Origin: Aphrophora alni
Taxonomy: Eukaryota; Arthropoda; Insecta; Hemiptera; Aphrophoridae
DNA length: 64,000 nt
Assembly (NCBI GenBank): GCA_963513935.1
Contig: OY740765.1
Location: 123,261,362-123,325,361, forward strand
Direction: 5' to 3'
Shown here: positions 12,303-22,386 of the stretch, piece after piece
Position numbering within the stretch: position 1 is the stretch's first letter
Layout of the letters: every line of letters begins with the position of its first letter
Position numbers and translations under genes: made by a program
Notes under the pieces: model-generated
Told to the model about the DNA's origin: nothing
What the model saw: only the letters and a program-made list of their open reading frames with translations
The model's database searches: none

Positions 12303-13385
12303 ACTTACAGAGTAATTGTTGTCCACAGCCTGATACATTATTCCGGAACACAAACAGAATCCACAATCCAATCGGCTATGCGGTTGCATCGCTAGATGAA
12401 GTGTCTCATGACTGACTGGGCCGTAATGTTGTGACGTATATGGTTGTTGTGACGTATATGCTGGTTGTGACGTATACGCTGGTTGTGACGTAGGCGTGAC
12501 CCGAGTAGTGGAGGAACGTACCCGCTGCTCTACCATTTGTTCTGCGTCAATAGGCACAACATTATTTTCGGCCATCCGTCTATCCAGAACGTCGGACAAC
12601 GCGGCCTGAAAGGACGTTAAATTGTGAGACAGCCCCGCTCTCATTGCCTCCAGATCTCGTCTCAAGTCGTCGCAACCGCCAGAAAAACATTTTTCCAATT
12701 CTTCAAGCTTCCTCTCGGCGTAAGCAGTCATCTATAAAATTTAAACATTAATGAACGGATGTCTATAAAATTTAAACAATAATGAACAGATGTCTATAAA
12801 AGTTAAACATTAATGGTCGGTTAGTGACAAAGTTTAAAAACATAACTTACACTACAAGCGCTCTGTGTTGGAGCTGCATCCGGCGTTATTACAACTGCCC
12901 TTTCTACAATGTCTGTAGAAGCGGCTACAGCTGCTGGTTGTGGTGATGTTTGTTGAGTCACTACTGGACCTTGATTCTGAAAGAAAAATAAAAGTTAGTA
13001 AGAGTGTGTGTGTGTGTATGTGTGTGTTTATGTGTGTGTGTGTGTGTTGTGACTAAAGTCGAAAGAACTACCTGTTGCTCCAAGAGCTGCCGAAGCCAAT
13101 CTGGTTGCCTGTTATGCCGCCTAGCGACAGGTGGAACTTCCTGAAATAAATGCAATAGTTAGGGTGTATGTTTTTGAATGTAACATGCACTGTGTGTCAA
13201 GAAAAAACAATATTTAGTAAATTCTGTAAAAAGTAGTGGTTATACCAAGTACCATTGGTCAATAGTGTAAATCGAGTTACCTGTTGTTGCTCTTGCGGCT
13301 GCTCTTGTGGCTGCGGCTGCTCTTGCGGCTGTGGATGCTGTTCAAGTAATCGGCGAAGCCATTGTGATTGTCGTTGACGTGACAT
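11696..13385 (-). CDS. Six-exon RING-finger protein (probable E3 ligase-like accessory gene)
   Basis: Exons on the minus strand: 13385..13281, 13140..13072, 12976..12851, 12731..12309, 12200..11983 and 11860..11696. Every intron has GT-AG ends, four donors are GTAAGT/GTAACT-like, and phases are 0 throughout. The first exon is Gln/Pro-rich after MSRQRQSQWLRRLLEQ; exon 2 repeats the WLRQLLEQQ motif; exon 4 is helical and then has three TSQPAYTSQ-like repeats. The last exon holds a C3HC4-like RING: CPVC, then PCGHVFCSDC, then CRRC/CHLC, ending at TGA. RING domains of this layout recruit E2 ubiquitin-conjugating enzymes. Exon 5 appears to have lost one base near 12100: its first part reads in phase 0, and its last part only reads on into the RING exon in another frame. 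Intron 4 contains a (GA)n tract and intron 5 a (GT)n tract. About 368 residues if the frame were intact. Confidence 0.72.
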
Positions 13386-13448
13386 ATTTACTATCCTGCA
13401 AATAAAATAGCGTTACATGTCGTTTGAAGAGCGAGATTGAACCGTATG

Positions 13449-13665
13449 ACCTTTTACAATAAGTTTCGACCCAACAATTTCCGACTCGCTCAGAGTGTCA
13501 GCGTAACGCTTTGGTAGAAATGTCCCTAATCGGATTCAGAATCGTTAAGCAGATAAAAAAAAAACACATCGTCGATATTCGACTCCTATTTTCAACGAAT
13601 TAATTGCTACCGCCTCTACGGCTGCGACCGTATTGAACTTATCATTGGTTCAATCTCGCTCTGAA
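13449..13665 (-). pseudogene. Decayed tandem copy of the 102-aa gene
   Basis: This stretch matches 13820..14080 base for base over long blocks (for example CTCAGAGTGTCAGCGTAACG and TTGCTACCGCCTCTACGGCT) but has several deletions and an A-run expansion, so no frame survives. It is a head-to-tail duplication of the neighbouring gene, left broken. Confidence 0.85.
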
Positions 13666-13787
13666 GTTTTACTAATTCTATTACAGAGGATGAACGTATC
13701 ATCCTCTGCGAAGCCGCCCCAACCACGCGACTCCCGGTGACGACCATACCATGAATCGAGTGTCGCCTCCCTGACTAACGGTAAAAA

Positions 13788-14096
13788 CTAGTGCCGCAAC
13801 TCTACAAGTACTGTCTTCCCGCTATGACCAGTCAAAACAAGTTTCGAGCCAACAATTTCCGCAATATCCGATTCGCTCAGAGTGTCAGCGTAACGCTTTG
13901 GTAGAAATGTCCTAATCGGATTGTCTTCAGAATCGTTAATCAGATCAACAAAAACACACGCACCGAACTTTGACTCAACAATCTTCGCGTCGATAATAGG
14001 ATATTCGAATCCTATTTTCAACGATTTAATTGCTACCGCCTCTACGGCTGCATAGCCGACCGTATTGAACTTATCAATAGCTGATGATGACGCCAT
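13788..14096 (-). CDS. Small conserved Polinton protein, possibly ssDNA-binding
   Basis: A 102-residue open frame starts MASSSAIDKFNTVGYAAVEA and contains FLPKRYADTLSESDIAEI. It has alternating beta-like stretches and ends KTVLVELRH. The LPKRY...L...DI pattern resembles small proteins often seen beside insect Polinton polymerase genes. A role as an OB-fold-like single-strand DNA-binding protein is my inference from size, position and pattern and is unproven. It is divergent from polB, sharing the 14096..14374 promoter region, where a minus-strand TATATAAG lies about 70 bases upstream of its start. Confidence 0.6.
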   Translation of the reverse strand: MASSSAIDKFNTVGYAAVEAVAIKSLKIGFEYPIIDAKIVESKFGACVFVDLINDSEDNPIRTFLPKRYADTLSESDIAEIVGSKLVLTGHSGKTVLVELRH

Positions 14097-14164
14097 GTCA
14101 AACTCACCCTGTTCAACGGTAGAAAAACCAAGTACAGAATGATTACTGAGCTCACAGAACAGCG

Positions 14165-14280
14165 CTTATATACTGTTTGGGAACCGATCCCACTCCTACC
14201 ATTACCACCTCCACAAACATAGCCGTCACCTCCACCTATCCGCCTGAGAGTGGGGATTGGGCGTACCGAAATTATATAAG
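14165..14280. promoter_or_regulatory. Divergent promoter with two TATA boxes
   Basis: TATATAAG occurs on the minus strand at 14172..14165, upstream of the 102-aa gene, and on the plus strand at 14273..14280, upstream of polB. Both are about 70 to 95 bases from the respective start codon. The stretch between is GC-rich with CCACCTCC-type runs. This suggests coupled early transcription of replication genes in both directions. Confidence 0.6.
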
Positions 14281-14373
14281 GGGCTCGCCCCCACTCATCA
14301 TTCTCATTCTTCTTGGAACGCTTGGTGAGTAAACTTGATAGCTGTAGTACTCTTTAGAATTGAAATTTGAATA

Positions 14374-17300
14374 ATGTCCGTGTACGTTGTTTCGACTTGT
14401 GATTCGTACGTAAAAAAGTTTCGTTTGTACGGGACCAAAGTCGTTTTTAAATTCAATTCACCACCGTCGGACGTAGAGGAAATTGAATGGATCAAACGTT
14501 GTTTAGAGGAGTTGATCGATCAAATGACCGAAAATACGACTGACGAAGATTAATTAGGGTTTACACTGACTAGTTTGAACGTAAAAAATCGCGAGCCTGC
14601 GTACGTAGCTTTCAGACCCGCTACAGATATAACTTACGAAGTGCTCTGGAGAATATTCGGTGGTATTATTCAGAGCAATGCAGAAGGTTTCAAGTCTAGC
14701 GATACGTTTAAAGTAGAATGTACTAAAGTAAAAGTACCTGTAGGTCGAGGACGTGTTAGACCGGGGTTTTACAATAACTTTGACGAAGAATGTAAAGCTA
14801 GACGGGGTATTGTTGTAATTAAGAATACAGACTCTCTTTGTTTGCCTTGCTCTATTGTAGTCGGTAAAGCCCACGCCGAGAAAGACCAAGACTATGCGGC
14901 TGTGCGTTTGGACAGACGTAAGAGACAGACAATCAGAGCGAAGCAATTAATGACTGACGCCGGTGTCCAAATCGGTGTCGAGGGTGCAGGGGTGCAGGAA
15001 TTGAAAAAATGCCAAGACTTTTTACCCAATCACAAAATAACTGTGTACAGTTATGGAAATAAAGGGCGTGTCGTGTATTTCGAAGGTGACGTAATCAATC
15101 CTCAATACACAATTAATCTACTCTTTCACAAAGGTCATTTTAACGTAATCACAAATCTCACATCCGCTTTCGCTTGTTGTTATTTTTGTGAAACGTGTCA
15201 TGTCCCTTTCGATCGTCGTGGTGATCATAGATGTTTGGCCATTTGTTACGGTTGTAAACGTTCACCACCGTGCATAATGGAAAACTGTCACATCCATTGC
15301 GGCGATTGCAACAGACAGTTTATGAACAAGGACTCTTTTGTTGCACACACACGAAATATCTGTTCTAACATGAAAAAGTGTCGCGAATGTGAGAAAATAA
15401 TCATGACGAAAAAGCGTAGTACCGAACACGTGTGCGGTGAAAAGTACTGTAAAGTGTGTCGGGATTACATGCCCTCTAATTACATGTGCTACATGAGAGT
15501 AGACTGTAGAAAGCCGATGGAAAAAGATTTCCTCTTCATTTTCTTCGATCTGGAGACGCGTCAAGACGAAGCTCTCGACTCGGCTCAAGTGCACAGAGTA
15601 ACTTTATGCGTAGCACAACAGTACTGTTGGGTATGCATAAACGGTGAAGAGTAAGAAAATTGCGGGGACCGTACACACGTTTTCAAAAATGATCCCGTCG
15701 AAGGATTCATGTCCTACATAATGGACGTACGTAAACCGTACAAAAAAGTCTGTGTAATCGCTCACAACGGTCAAGGTTTTGATTTCCAGTTCCTCCTAAA
15801 GTATCTGTTGGAGAAAACGCAGTTCACTCCAGAGCTCATAACACGCGGTACAAAAGTAATACTCATGGAAATAGACAATGTAAAGTTTATAGATTCTCTG
15901 AACTATATGCCTATGGCATTGTCCAAATTGCCCAAAGCATTCGACTTGCCACCTGAAAAGAAAAAGGGATACTTTCCTCACCTTTTCAACACGGTGGAGA
16001 ATCAAAATTACGTTGGCCCTATCCCCGAACAAAAGTACTACTGTCCCGACTCGATGTTCGACAAAGGACACAGAGAATTTATAACTTGGTACGACGAGCA
16101 GGTACGATGCGAAAACGTATTTGATTTCCAAAAGGAAATATTCGAATACTGTCTCTCCGACGTGGACATTTTGGCACAAGCGTGCATAAAATTTAGAGCA
16201 TCATTCCTCCAAGTGTGCAAAGTCGATCCCTTCTTCGAGGCCGTAACAATTGCCAGCGCGTGTAATCTGGCATTTAGACGCAACTTCTTACGATCCAATA
16301 CCATAGGTCTTGTTCCTAAAAAAGGGTACTGATTGGTCGATACCCAATCTGCTATTGTACTACAGTGGTTGACGTGGGAGGAAGATCAGCGTGGGGCCCT
16401 AATGGAACATGCAGGGCGTGGTCGTGAAGTAATAGTGGATGGAGTCCGTGTGGACGGAGTGTGTGAGGGAAAACTGTTCGAATTCCACGGTTGTTAATGG
16501 CACGGCTGCCCTAAATGTTTTCCCAACTGTCGCGATGAACCCCTGGAAGACGACCCGTCCGACACGCACAACGCCCGACTAGCTCGCACGAAATCTAAGA
16601 TAGCGAAGATGTCTTGTGATCACGATGTGATCGAGATTTGGGAGTGCGACTTTTTAAAGATGAAAAAAGGCAACAAAGAAATGACCTAGCTTGAAACACA
16701 CCTGATTCTAGACACTGCACCCCTTAATCCTAGACACGCGTTTTTTGGTGGATCCTATTACGGATGCAAGGAGAAGGGTGAAACAATTCAGTACGTGGAT
16801 GTATGTTCACTCTATCCTTGGGTTTGTAAATACGGCAAGTTTCCAGTAGGCCATCCGACAATTCACATCGATAACGAGGCTTGTCGGAAGCGTGGGATGA
16901 ATGCAGAGGGTCTTTTGAAATGTAAAGTTCTACCACCCCAAGATCTGTATCACCCTGTACTTCCGACAAACATGAACAAGAAATTAATGTTTGTCCTGTG
17001 TCGAACATGCTTTCAAAAATTAATTTCCGGTGAGTGTAGTCATACAATTGACGAACGAACGTTGACCGGTACGTGGACAATGGACGAGATACTAAAGGCT
17101 GTGTCTACAGGATACGTAATAGTGGAAATGTATGAACTCTGGGAATATGAAATCGTGTCGTTCAACGAGGGGCGTGGTGGATTGTTCACAGAGTTCGTAA
17201 ACACATTTCTGAAAATTAAACAAGAAGCGTCAGGGTATCTTAGCTGGTGTAAGACTGACCAAGACAAGACACAGTACATTAACGACTACTTCTGTAACGA

Positions 17301-18096
17301 GGGCATACGATTAAATAGAGATAAAATAGGCAAGAACGAGGGTCTACGCTCTCTGGCAAAACTTATGCTCAATTCATTTTGGGGTAAGTTCGGTCAGAGA
17401 GAGAATCAGAGTAAGACGTCTATAATTAGGCAGCCTACGGAACTTTTCAAAATGCTAGTCAGTCCGTCCGTCGAGGTGAACAATATACAGGAGGTGAACG
17501 ACGAAACGGTAATGGTTAACTGGCGATACACTGAAGATGACTGTGAGGTATTGCCGACAGTCAATGTTGTAATTGCTGCGTACACTACGGCTCAGGCTCG
17601 ACTCAAATTATACGAGCATCTGGATTCACTCGGATCACAGGCCCTCTATTATGACACAGACAGTGTACTCTATGTGCATAAAGAGGGCTTACACAGAGTG
17701 CAAACAGGTGACTACTTGGGACAAATGACTGACGAATTGCAAGACTACGAACCTGGTTCATATATAACAGAGTTTTTGTCCGGAGGTCCAAAAACCTACG
17801 GTTACAAAATTCTGACACCTGGTGGACCGGTGACTGTATGTAAAGTTAAAGGACTGACTCTGAATCTGCGAGCCGACGGTATTGTGAATTTTGAAAGTTT
17901 AAAGCGCATGGTTCAGGAAGAAGAAGAAGAAGAATCTCTAACGATAACCGAATCACGGATCCGTAGAACACAAGATCGTGATGTGGTTACCGTTAGCGAA
18001 ACTAAAAAGTTTAGAATCACGGGTGCGAAACGAAAAAGAGAGGGACAATATGATACACTACCCTATGGCTATTGTAAAACCATGCGTTCCGAGTAA
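14374..18096 (+). pseudogene. polB: Protein-primed DNA polymerase B, five in-frame stops
   Basis: One continuous frame of 1241 codons from ATG 14374 to TAA 18096 carries all family-B motifs in order. Exonuclease I is FFDLET, exonuclease II is AHNGQGFDFQF, exonuclease III is YCLSDVDIL. Polymerase motif A is DVCSLYPW, motif B is KLMLNSFWGKFGQ and motif C is YYDTDSVLY. A Cys/His-rich region precedes the exonuclease. Stops at 14551 (TAA), 15652 (TAA), 16330 (TGA), 16495 (TAA) and 16687 (TAG) interrupt it, yet no frameshift occurs anywhere: every piece is in the same register. The first 59-codon piece has a good ATG; the next piece has none until 14950, so they were one gene. The enzyme would replicate the element by protein priming. 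Catalytic residues are intact, so loss is recent or the stops are tolerated. Confidence 0.93.
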
Positions 18097-18448
18097 GAAA
18101 GGTGGTCACTATCTATTACTCTCACATTGTTGTATGTGTGTGTGTGTGTGCCCTCTGGAGCGGTGTAAAAACCCGTAATGCTGTGGTGCCCTCTGTCGTG
18201 ACGTAACTGTCCACAAGGAATGTATGTACTTTGTTAGAGTAACAGATAGTGTCTAAAAGCCCCTCGTTATGGTCCCGTCTGACGGTAGGCCTCTTTAAGA
18301 GGGAATCGTAACGACACCATAGAACGGCTACCATGGCCTTCCCAATAGGCTATAGGCTCTAGCTGGTGATGGAAGGTTCCACCGAGAGGGTGGTTCATAT
18401 ATATATATATATAGCCTAGGGGATCCGTCATACGGACTCATTCGTGAA
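18097..18448 (+). other. polB-integrase spacer, possibly decayed integrase N-terminus
   Basis: It holds a (TG)n run near 18131, short (AT)n at 18396 and GC-rich non-coding DNA. Just before 18449 the integrase frame reads back through GDPSYGLIRE, similar to the start of Polinton integrases, so part of the true N-terminus may lie here. Confidence 0.45.
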
Positions 18449-19367
18449 ATGGAGGGCGTAAGACAAACTATTGCGGCAGAGCTGCACAAACCGGCTCGAA
18501 GAAATTTCAAAACATGACGTGTAACGTTGAAAGGTGTGAATGATTTGTATCAAGCCGATTTGGTAGAAATGATACCGTACTCTGGTGAAAATCGTGGTTA
18601 CAAGTATATATTGACAATGATCAATTGTCTGACAAAATTTGCTATTGCAGAACTGTTAAAGACGAAATCAGCTCCCGAGGTGTTCAGGGTACTGGAACCT
18701 ATATTGAAAAAACATCGTATGAATAACTTTCAGGGTAAAGTGTGGTTTAATTCGCACGTGCAAAAATTGATGAAAAAATACAATATAAATCACTATACGA
18801 CATATACGGAGAAGAAAGCGTCCATAGTTGAACGTTTGAATCGTACTTTGAAAAATATTATGTGGCGTAAATTTACAGCACGCGGTAGTTATGCGTGGTT
18901 GAGTCTCTTGCAAAGTGTAGTAAAAACGTACAACAATACCGTACACAGTACTATCGGTATGAAACCTGGTCGTGTAACGAAAAAGCACGACCGATTACTT
19001 TTGGAAAAAATTGCACCGGTGACCAAAAACCCCAAACCCGTAGCAAAATTCAAATTAGTCAACAAAGTTAGAATATCGAAATATAAAAAACACTTTTGCT
19101 AAAGGATATCTACCCAACTGGACAAACGAGGTGTTTACCGTGTACGCCGTTGTACCGACGAAACCCGTAACGTACGTTTTACAAGACTCGAAAGGGGAAA
19201 TTCTAAAGGGCGGATTTTATGGTGAAGAATTGAGTAAATCGAATGTCGGTGATGTCTATCTTGTAGAAAAAGTATTGCGCAAACAAGGGAATAGAGTTTT
19301 TGTAAAATGGTTAGGCTTCGATAAAACACACAACTCGTGGATAGATAAGAATAACCTTGTGACGTAA
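18449..19367 (+). pseudogene. Retrovirus-type (RVE) integrase with chromodomain-like tail, inactive
   Basis: The frame from ATG 18449 includes LHKPARRNF, a TGA at 18515, then the core. The first catalytic Asp is in YQADLVEM. The second, normally in a QTDxGxEF box, is gone: the sequence reads FQGKVWFNSHV, a short in-frame loss plus substitutions. The third acidic residue is in KKASIVERLNRT. At 19100 the frame ends (TTT TGC TAA), but the protein continues in the +1 frame as KGYLPNWTNEVF to a chromodomain-like end, VEKVLRKQGNRVFVKWLGF...HNSWIDKNNLV. Polinton integrases insert the element with a 6-bp stagger. Missing Asp means this copy has no activity. The second copy at 47041..47858 keeps all three acidic residues and shares the same frame break. 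Confidence 0.92.
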
Positions 19368-19370
19368 TAA

Positions 19371-19512
19371 CCCGTCGCGACAGATAAACCTTGTGACCTC
19401 TGATACAGGTTTTTGTTGCGCAGTAACCTCAATGACCGCTGGCTATCTAATCAAGTCTCACCTCAATGACCGCTGATACAAGTTTTATCGCGCAGTAACC
19501 TCAATGACCGCT
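19371..19512. repeat. About 72-bp tandem repeat between integrase and ATPase
   Basis: The motif GCAGTAACCTCAATGACCGC followed by TGGCTA occurs at about 19420 and 19491, and the intervening CTGATACAGGTTTT/CTGATACAAGTTTT also repeats. It lies just upstream of the ATPase start and a TTATAA-like box at 19526, so it may be part of its promoter. Confidence 0.75.
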
Positions 19513-19563
19513 GGCTAGCTTTGCTTATAACGAGTCTCACACTTTATATTCAACGTGCTCCCG

Positions 19564-20247
19564 ATGACAAATTTCGATTTATATACAGGATCGGGTGTAG
19601 CCGAAAAAAGAAAACGACACGGTCCACTAATACCGAATAAAATACGAGCTATAGTGTGTGGACCGTCGAATAGTGATAAAACCAATGTTGTATTCAATTT
19701 ATTGCTTGAACCCAACGGACTCAGATTTCGAAATGTATACGTATTTTCAAAGTCACTTAACCAGTCAAAGTACAAGTTTTTGGAAAAAGTATTAGGCGGT
19801 GGTGACGACGACGACAACGACGATGAAATCGGTTATTTTCCATTTTCGGACAATGAAATCGTTATACCGCCTAGTGAAGCTAAACCGAATTCCGTGATGA
19901 TTTTCGACGATATTGCTTGTGAAAAACACGACAATATACGTTACTATTTCACCATGGGCCGTCACAACGATAAAGACTCTTTTTATTTGGGTCAAACGTA
20001 CAGTCGTATACCGAAACAATTGATTCGTGACAACGCCAACCTGTTGATCTTATTTAAACAGGATGACATGAATTTACGTCACATTTATTCTGATCACGTC
20101 ACACCGGACGTATCGTTTAAAGTTTTTCAAAACATTTGCGCTACGGCCTGGAAAGAGAAACACGGATTTGTCGTTATAGACAAAGACAGCGAGATAGTAA
20201 ACGGTCGCTATCGTATCGGTTTTGATCGTATAGTAAATTATATATAA
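19564..20247 (+). CDS. A32/FtsK-HerA-type packaging ATPase, altered Walker A
   Basis: A 227-residue frame from ATG 19564 begins MTNFDLYTGSGVAEKRKRHG. The P-loop is at residues 30..40 and reads CGPSNSDKTN where the family has GxxxSGKT: the invariant Gly is Asp (GAT for GGT). Walker B is VMIFDDI, followed by the YYFTMGRHNDKDSFYLGQTY sensor region and RDNANLLILFKQ. The enzyme would pump genomic DNA into the capsid. An Asp-rich run (GGGDDDDNDDE) lies before Walker B. The decayed second copy at 52530 keeps SGKT. The ORF is otherwise open, so the P-loop change is a first inactivating lesion or an unusual variant. Confidence 0.9.
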   Translation: MTNFDLYTGSGVAEKRKRHGPLIPNKIRAIVCGPSNSDKTNVVFNLLLEPNGLRFRNVYVFSKSLNQSKYKFLEKVLGGGDDDDNDDEIGYFPFSDNEIVIPPSEAKPNSVMIFDDIACEKHDNIRYYFTMGRHNDKDSFYLGQTYSRIPKQLIRDNANLLILFKQDDMNLRHIYSDHVTPDVSFKVFQNICATAWKEKHGFVVIDKDSEIVNGRYRIGFDRIVNYI

Positions 20248-21414
20248 ATGCGTATCTACACTTACAATGATGTGCATGCTTATGCGAACGCAGCGTGTTT
20301 AACAAAACCAAAGTCAAATTTGTGTTCTTGGTATTATCCGGATAGAAAACAGTTTTGTGGTAATTAATGTAGTCTTACGAGTAAGCACGGATCAATTTTC
20401 AATCGACGCTGTTGGCGTCATAAGAGACGAGGTGGCTACAGTAAGAGTCCTCCACCGGTGGTTATACTTATGATTACATCGGCCAATAGGATATACAATA
20501 GAGAGATTTGGTTGAAATTTCTTAACGAATGTGAAAAGAGCGGTTTACCTATAGAACTCGTCATATACAATGAACATATGCTGAACGGTACGGTGAGACA
20601 TTCGCAAAATATGATTTCACGTTTCAAACCGTTCCCCGACTTGTTCAACCGTACGGTGACACCGTCTCACGGTGATGTGAAATATATGCAAGTCTATCTG
20701 GACATGTTACAGTACGGATGCTCACTACCTTTAACCACAAGTTGTGTAGTCGTCACGGAGAGAACTATACCTATACGTGGTCCTATAGCGCTATATAAAT
20801 TGATTCTAAAGTCAAAGTGTTGTATCGATATCAGTTACAATGTAAAGTATGGCTCTAGACCCCGGGGTCTGCCTATACAAGCACGAGGCAAACAGTTTGA
20901 AGCTGTAAACAATAAGGCTCAAGGTCTCTTTACCGTAGCATTTCTTAAAGAAGCTTTGCCGACGGTACCGCAACAATGTGCTCGCTTCGGTCTCTCCTTT
21001 GACGGTAGTACTTACACCGTCACCGATCCTACACTACTAACGACTTGGCGTCGATATACGGGTGGGAATTTGGACGAATTTCTTCTTTTAAACTCTTACC
21101 TTCTAAGTATTACTAACGCTACTGAACGAGCCGTTGTCAAATTGGGACAGTTTATGGAGAACACACCCAGAAACGATCATCTCTTTGTAGCCGAAGTACC
21201 GCAGTGGCGTGACAATATAAAACGCACTTATATATTTACGAGTACTGACAAAACAGAGCTCATTCGTCGTTTCGACAAGCACGTGTACGAATACTTTAGA
21301 GGATTACCACTGTGGTCCGGTGGTATACTGAAAGCATCCGCCGGTGATATTATACAGTTCCTCTTGTCTAGGAAAAAGTATCCGTGTTTTTTCAGATCTA
21401 TAGAACTTTCGTAG
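20248..21414 (+). pseudogene. Glycosyltransferase-like (core-2/I-branching type) gene with one stop
   Basis: ATG 20248 follows the ATPase stop immediately and the frame runs to 21414 (388 codons) with a single TAA at 20365. The N-terminus is Cys/Tyr-rich (FCGN, then RRCWRHKRRGGY). The main part opens VILMITSANRIYNREIWLKF, then VVVTERTIPIRGPIALYKLI, and later TWRRYTGGNLDEFLLLNSY. The block LxxSExxIPLxxxxxxYxxL is a hallmark of branching N-acetylglucosaminyltransferases, and the TERTIPIRGP segment looks like it. That assignment is inference. Some large DNA viruses carry such enzymes. No transmembrane segment is evident. Confidence 0.6.
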
Positions 21415-21421
21415 GGTTGGG

Positions 21422-22351
21422 ATGTCTGATCGACACGTACTAACGATGGAGATAGCACGATTGAAGGACGCTATCAAGAGAAAATATCGTCGAATGCGAT
21501 ACGGTGACGTAGACTCTGAACTAATACTCACAAAAAAATATAGCTCCATACTCAAACAGTTGTCGAAAATAAAGGGTTCGCCGTCTGCACCCGATGTCAA
21601 AGCCGAGGTAAAGAACGAGATCACTCTTGAGGAGAGGGGAGGGGATGAGGTGGAGAAGGAGGAGGAGGAGGAGGAGGGGGAGGGAGATGTGTGGGGTTCT
21701 CCTAGTTTTATGGATACCGAAATAATTGCAGAGACTTCGGACCCGCCGCAGGCCAGTGTAAGGGAGCTATTGTCCACACCTAAAGGGCAAAGTGAATCTG
21801 AAAAATGGGTAAACAGTACTTTCGCACAACCGCTGGCACGAAAATATATGCTCAAAATGATGAAAGATACCGCCGGTAGTCGGAATATAGATCACAGTTA
21901 AGGACCGAAAATCGGAGCCGACTCTATGACGATCGGTAACAAGACTCTTCTATTGTCGGACGATGGTGAAATTATAATTGACGGAGTACACTATAAAGGG
22001 ACCCCCGGATTGTACGAGTTGGTGTTTAAGCGTATACCCGATGATGAAATATATACCGAGGCCGATTTACGAGCGAATAGAGATATCTGTGTGAGATCCA
22101 GTGCACACAAAAGATTATACGATCCGAACGGACACGTTAATCGTAACAGATCTATGAAATATAAAAACATTATAGAGCAGTTATTCCCTCCTAAAAAAGT
22201 TGGCGGTAGAGGTTATTCATACTGGGACGATCCGAATGAGTTGTGTGACAGACTGAGACTTTTATTGTCATCTCACGATGCCGGACATACGGGTCACGCA
22301 AATGAAATCGCCTCCATCGTTGAAGAACTACGAGAGGCCGGATTTATATAA
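21422..22351 (+). pseudogene. DUF8207-like Polinton protein with one in-frame stop
   Basis: ATG 21422 to TAA 22351 is one register (310 codons) with a TAA at 21899. The N-terminal half is charged (an E-rich run around residues 75..90). The C-terminal half carries IIIDGVHYKGTPGLYELVF, a SMKYKNIIEQLF block and LLLSSHDAGHTGHANEIASI. This is the pattern of a protein found repeatedly beside Polinton genes in insects, which I believe is the family called DUF8207; its role is unknown. The piece after the stop keeps its own ATG at 21926. Confidence 0.75.
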
Positions 22352-22386
22352 GGTTCGGGTAATAGAAAGATACGGTCATTGATACG

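Noticed and set aside
15262..16304. Minus-strand open frames within polB
   Set aside because: They are shadows of the strongly supported plus-strand polymerase frame.
14374..18096. Alternative genetic code explaining all in-frame stops
   Set aside because: All three stop codons occur in-frame in polB, while intact neighbours end normally at TAA, TAG and TGA; decay is simpler.
21304..21855. 183-aa minus-strand open frame
   Set aside because: It is antisense to the DUF8207-like gene; its Ser-rich run is the complement of the Glu-rich stretch.
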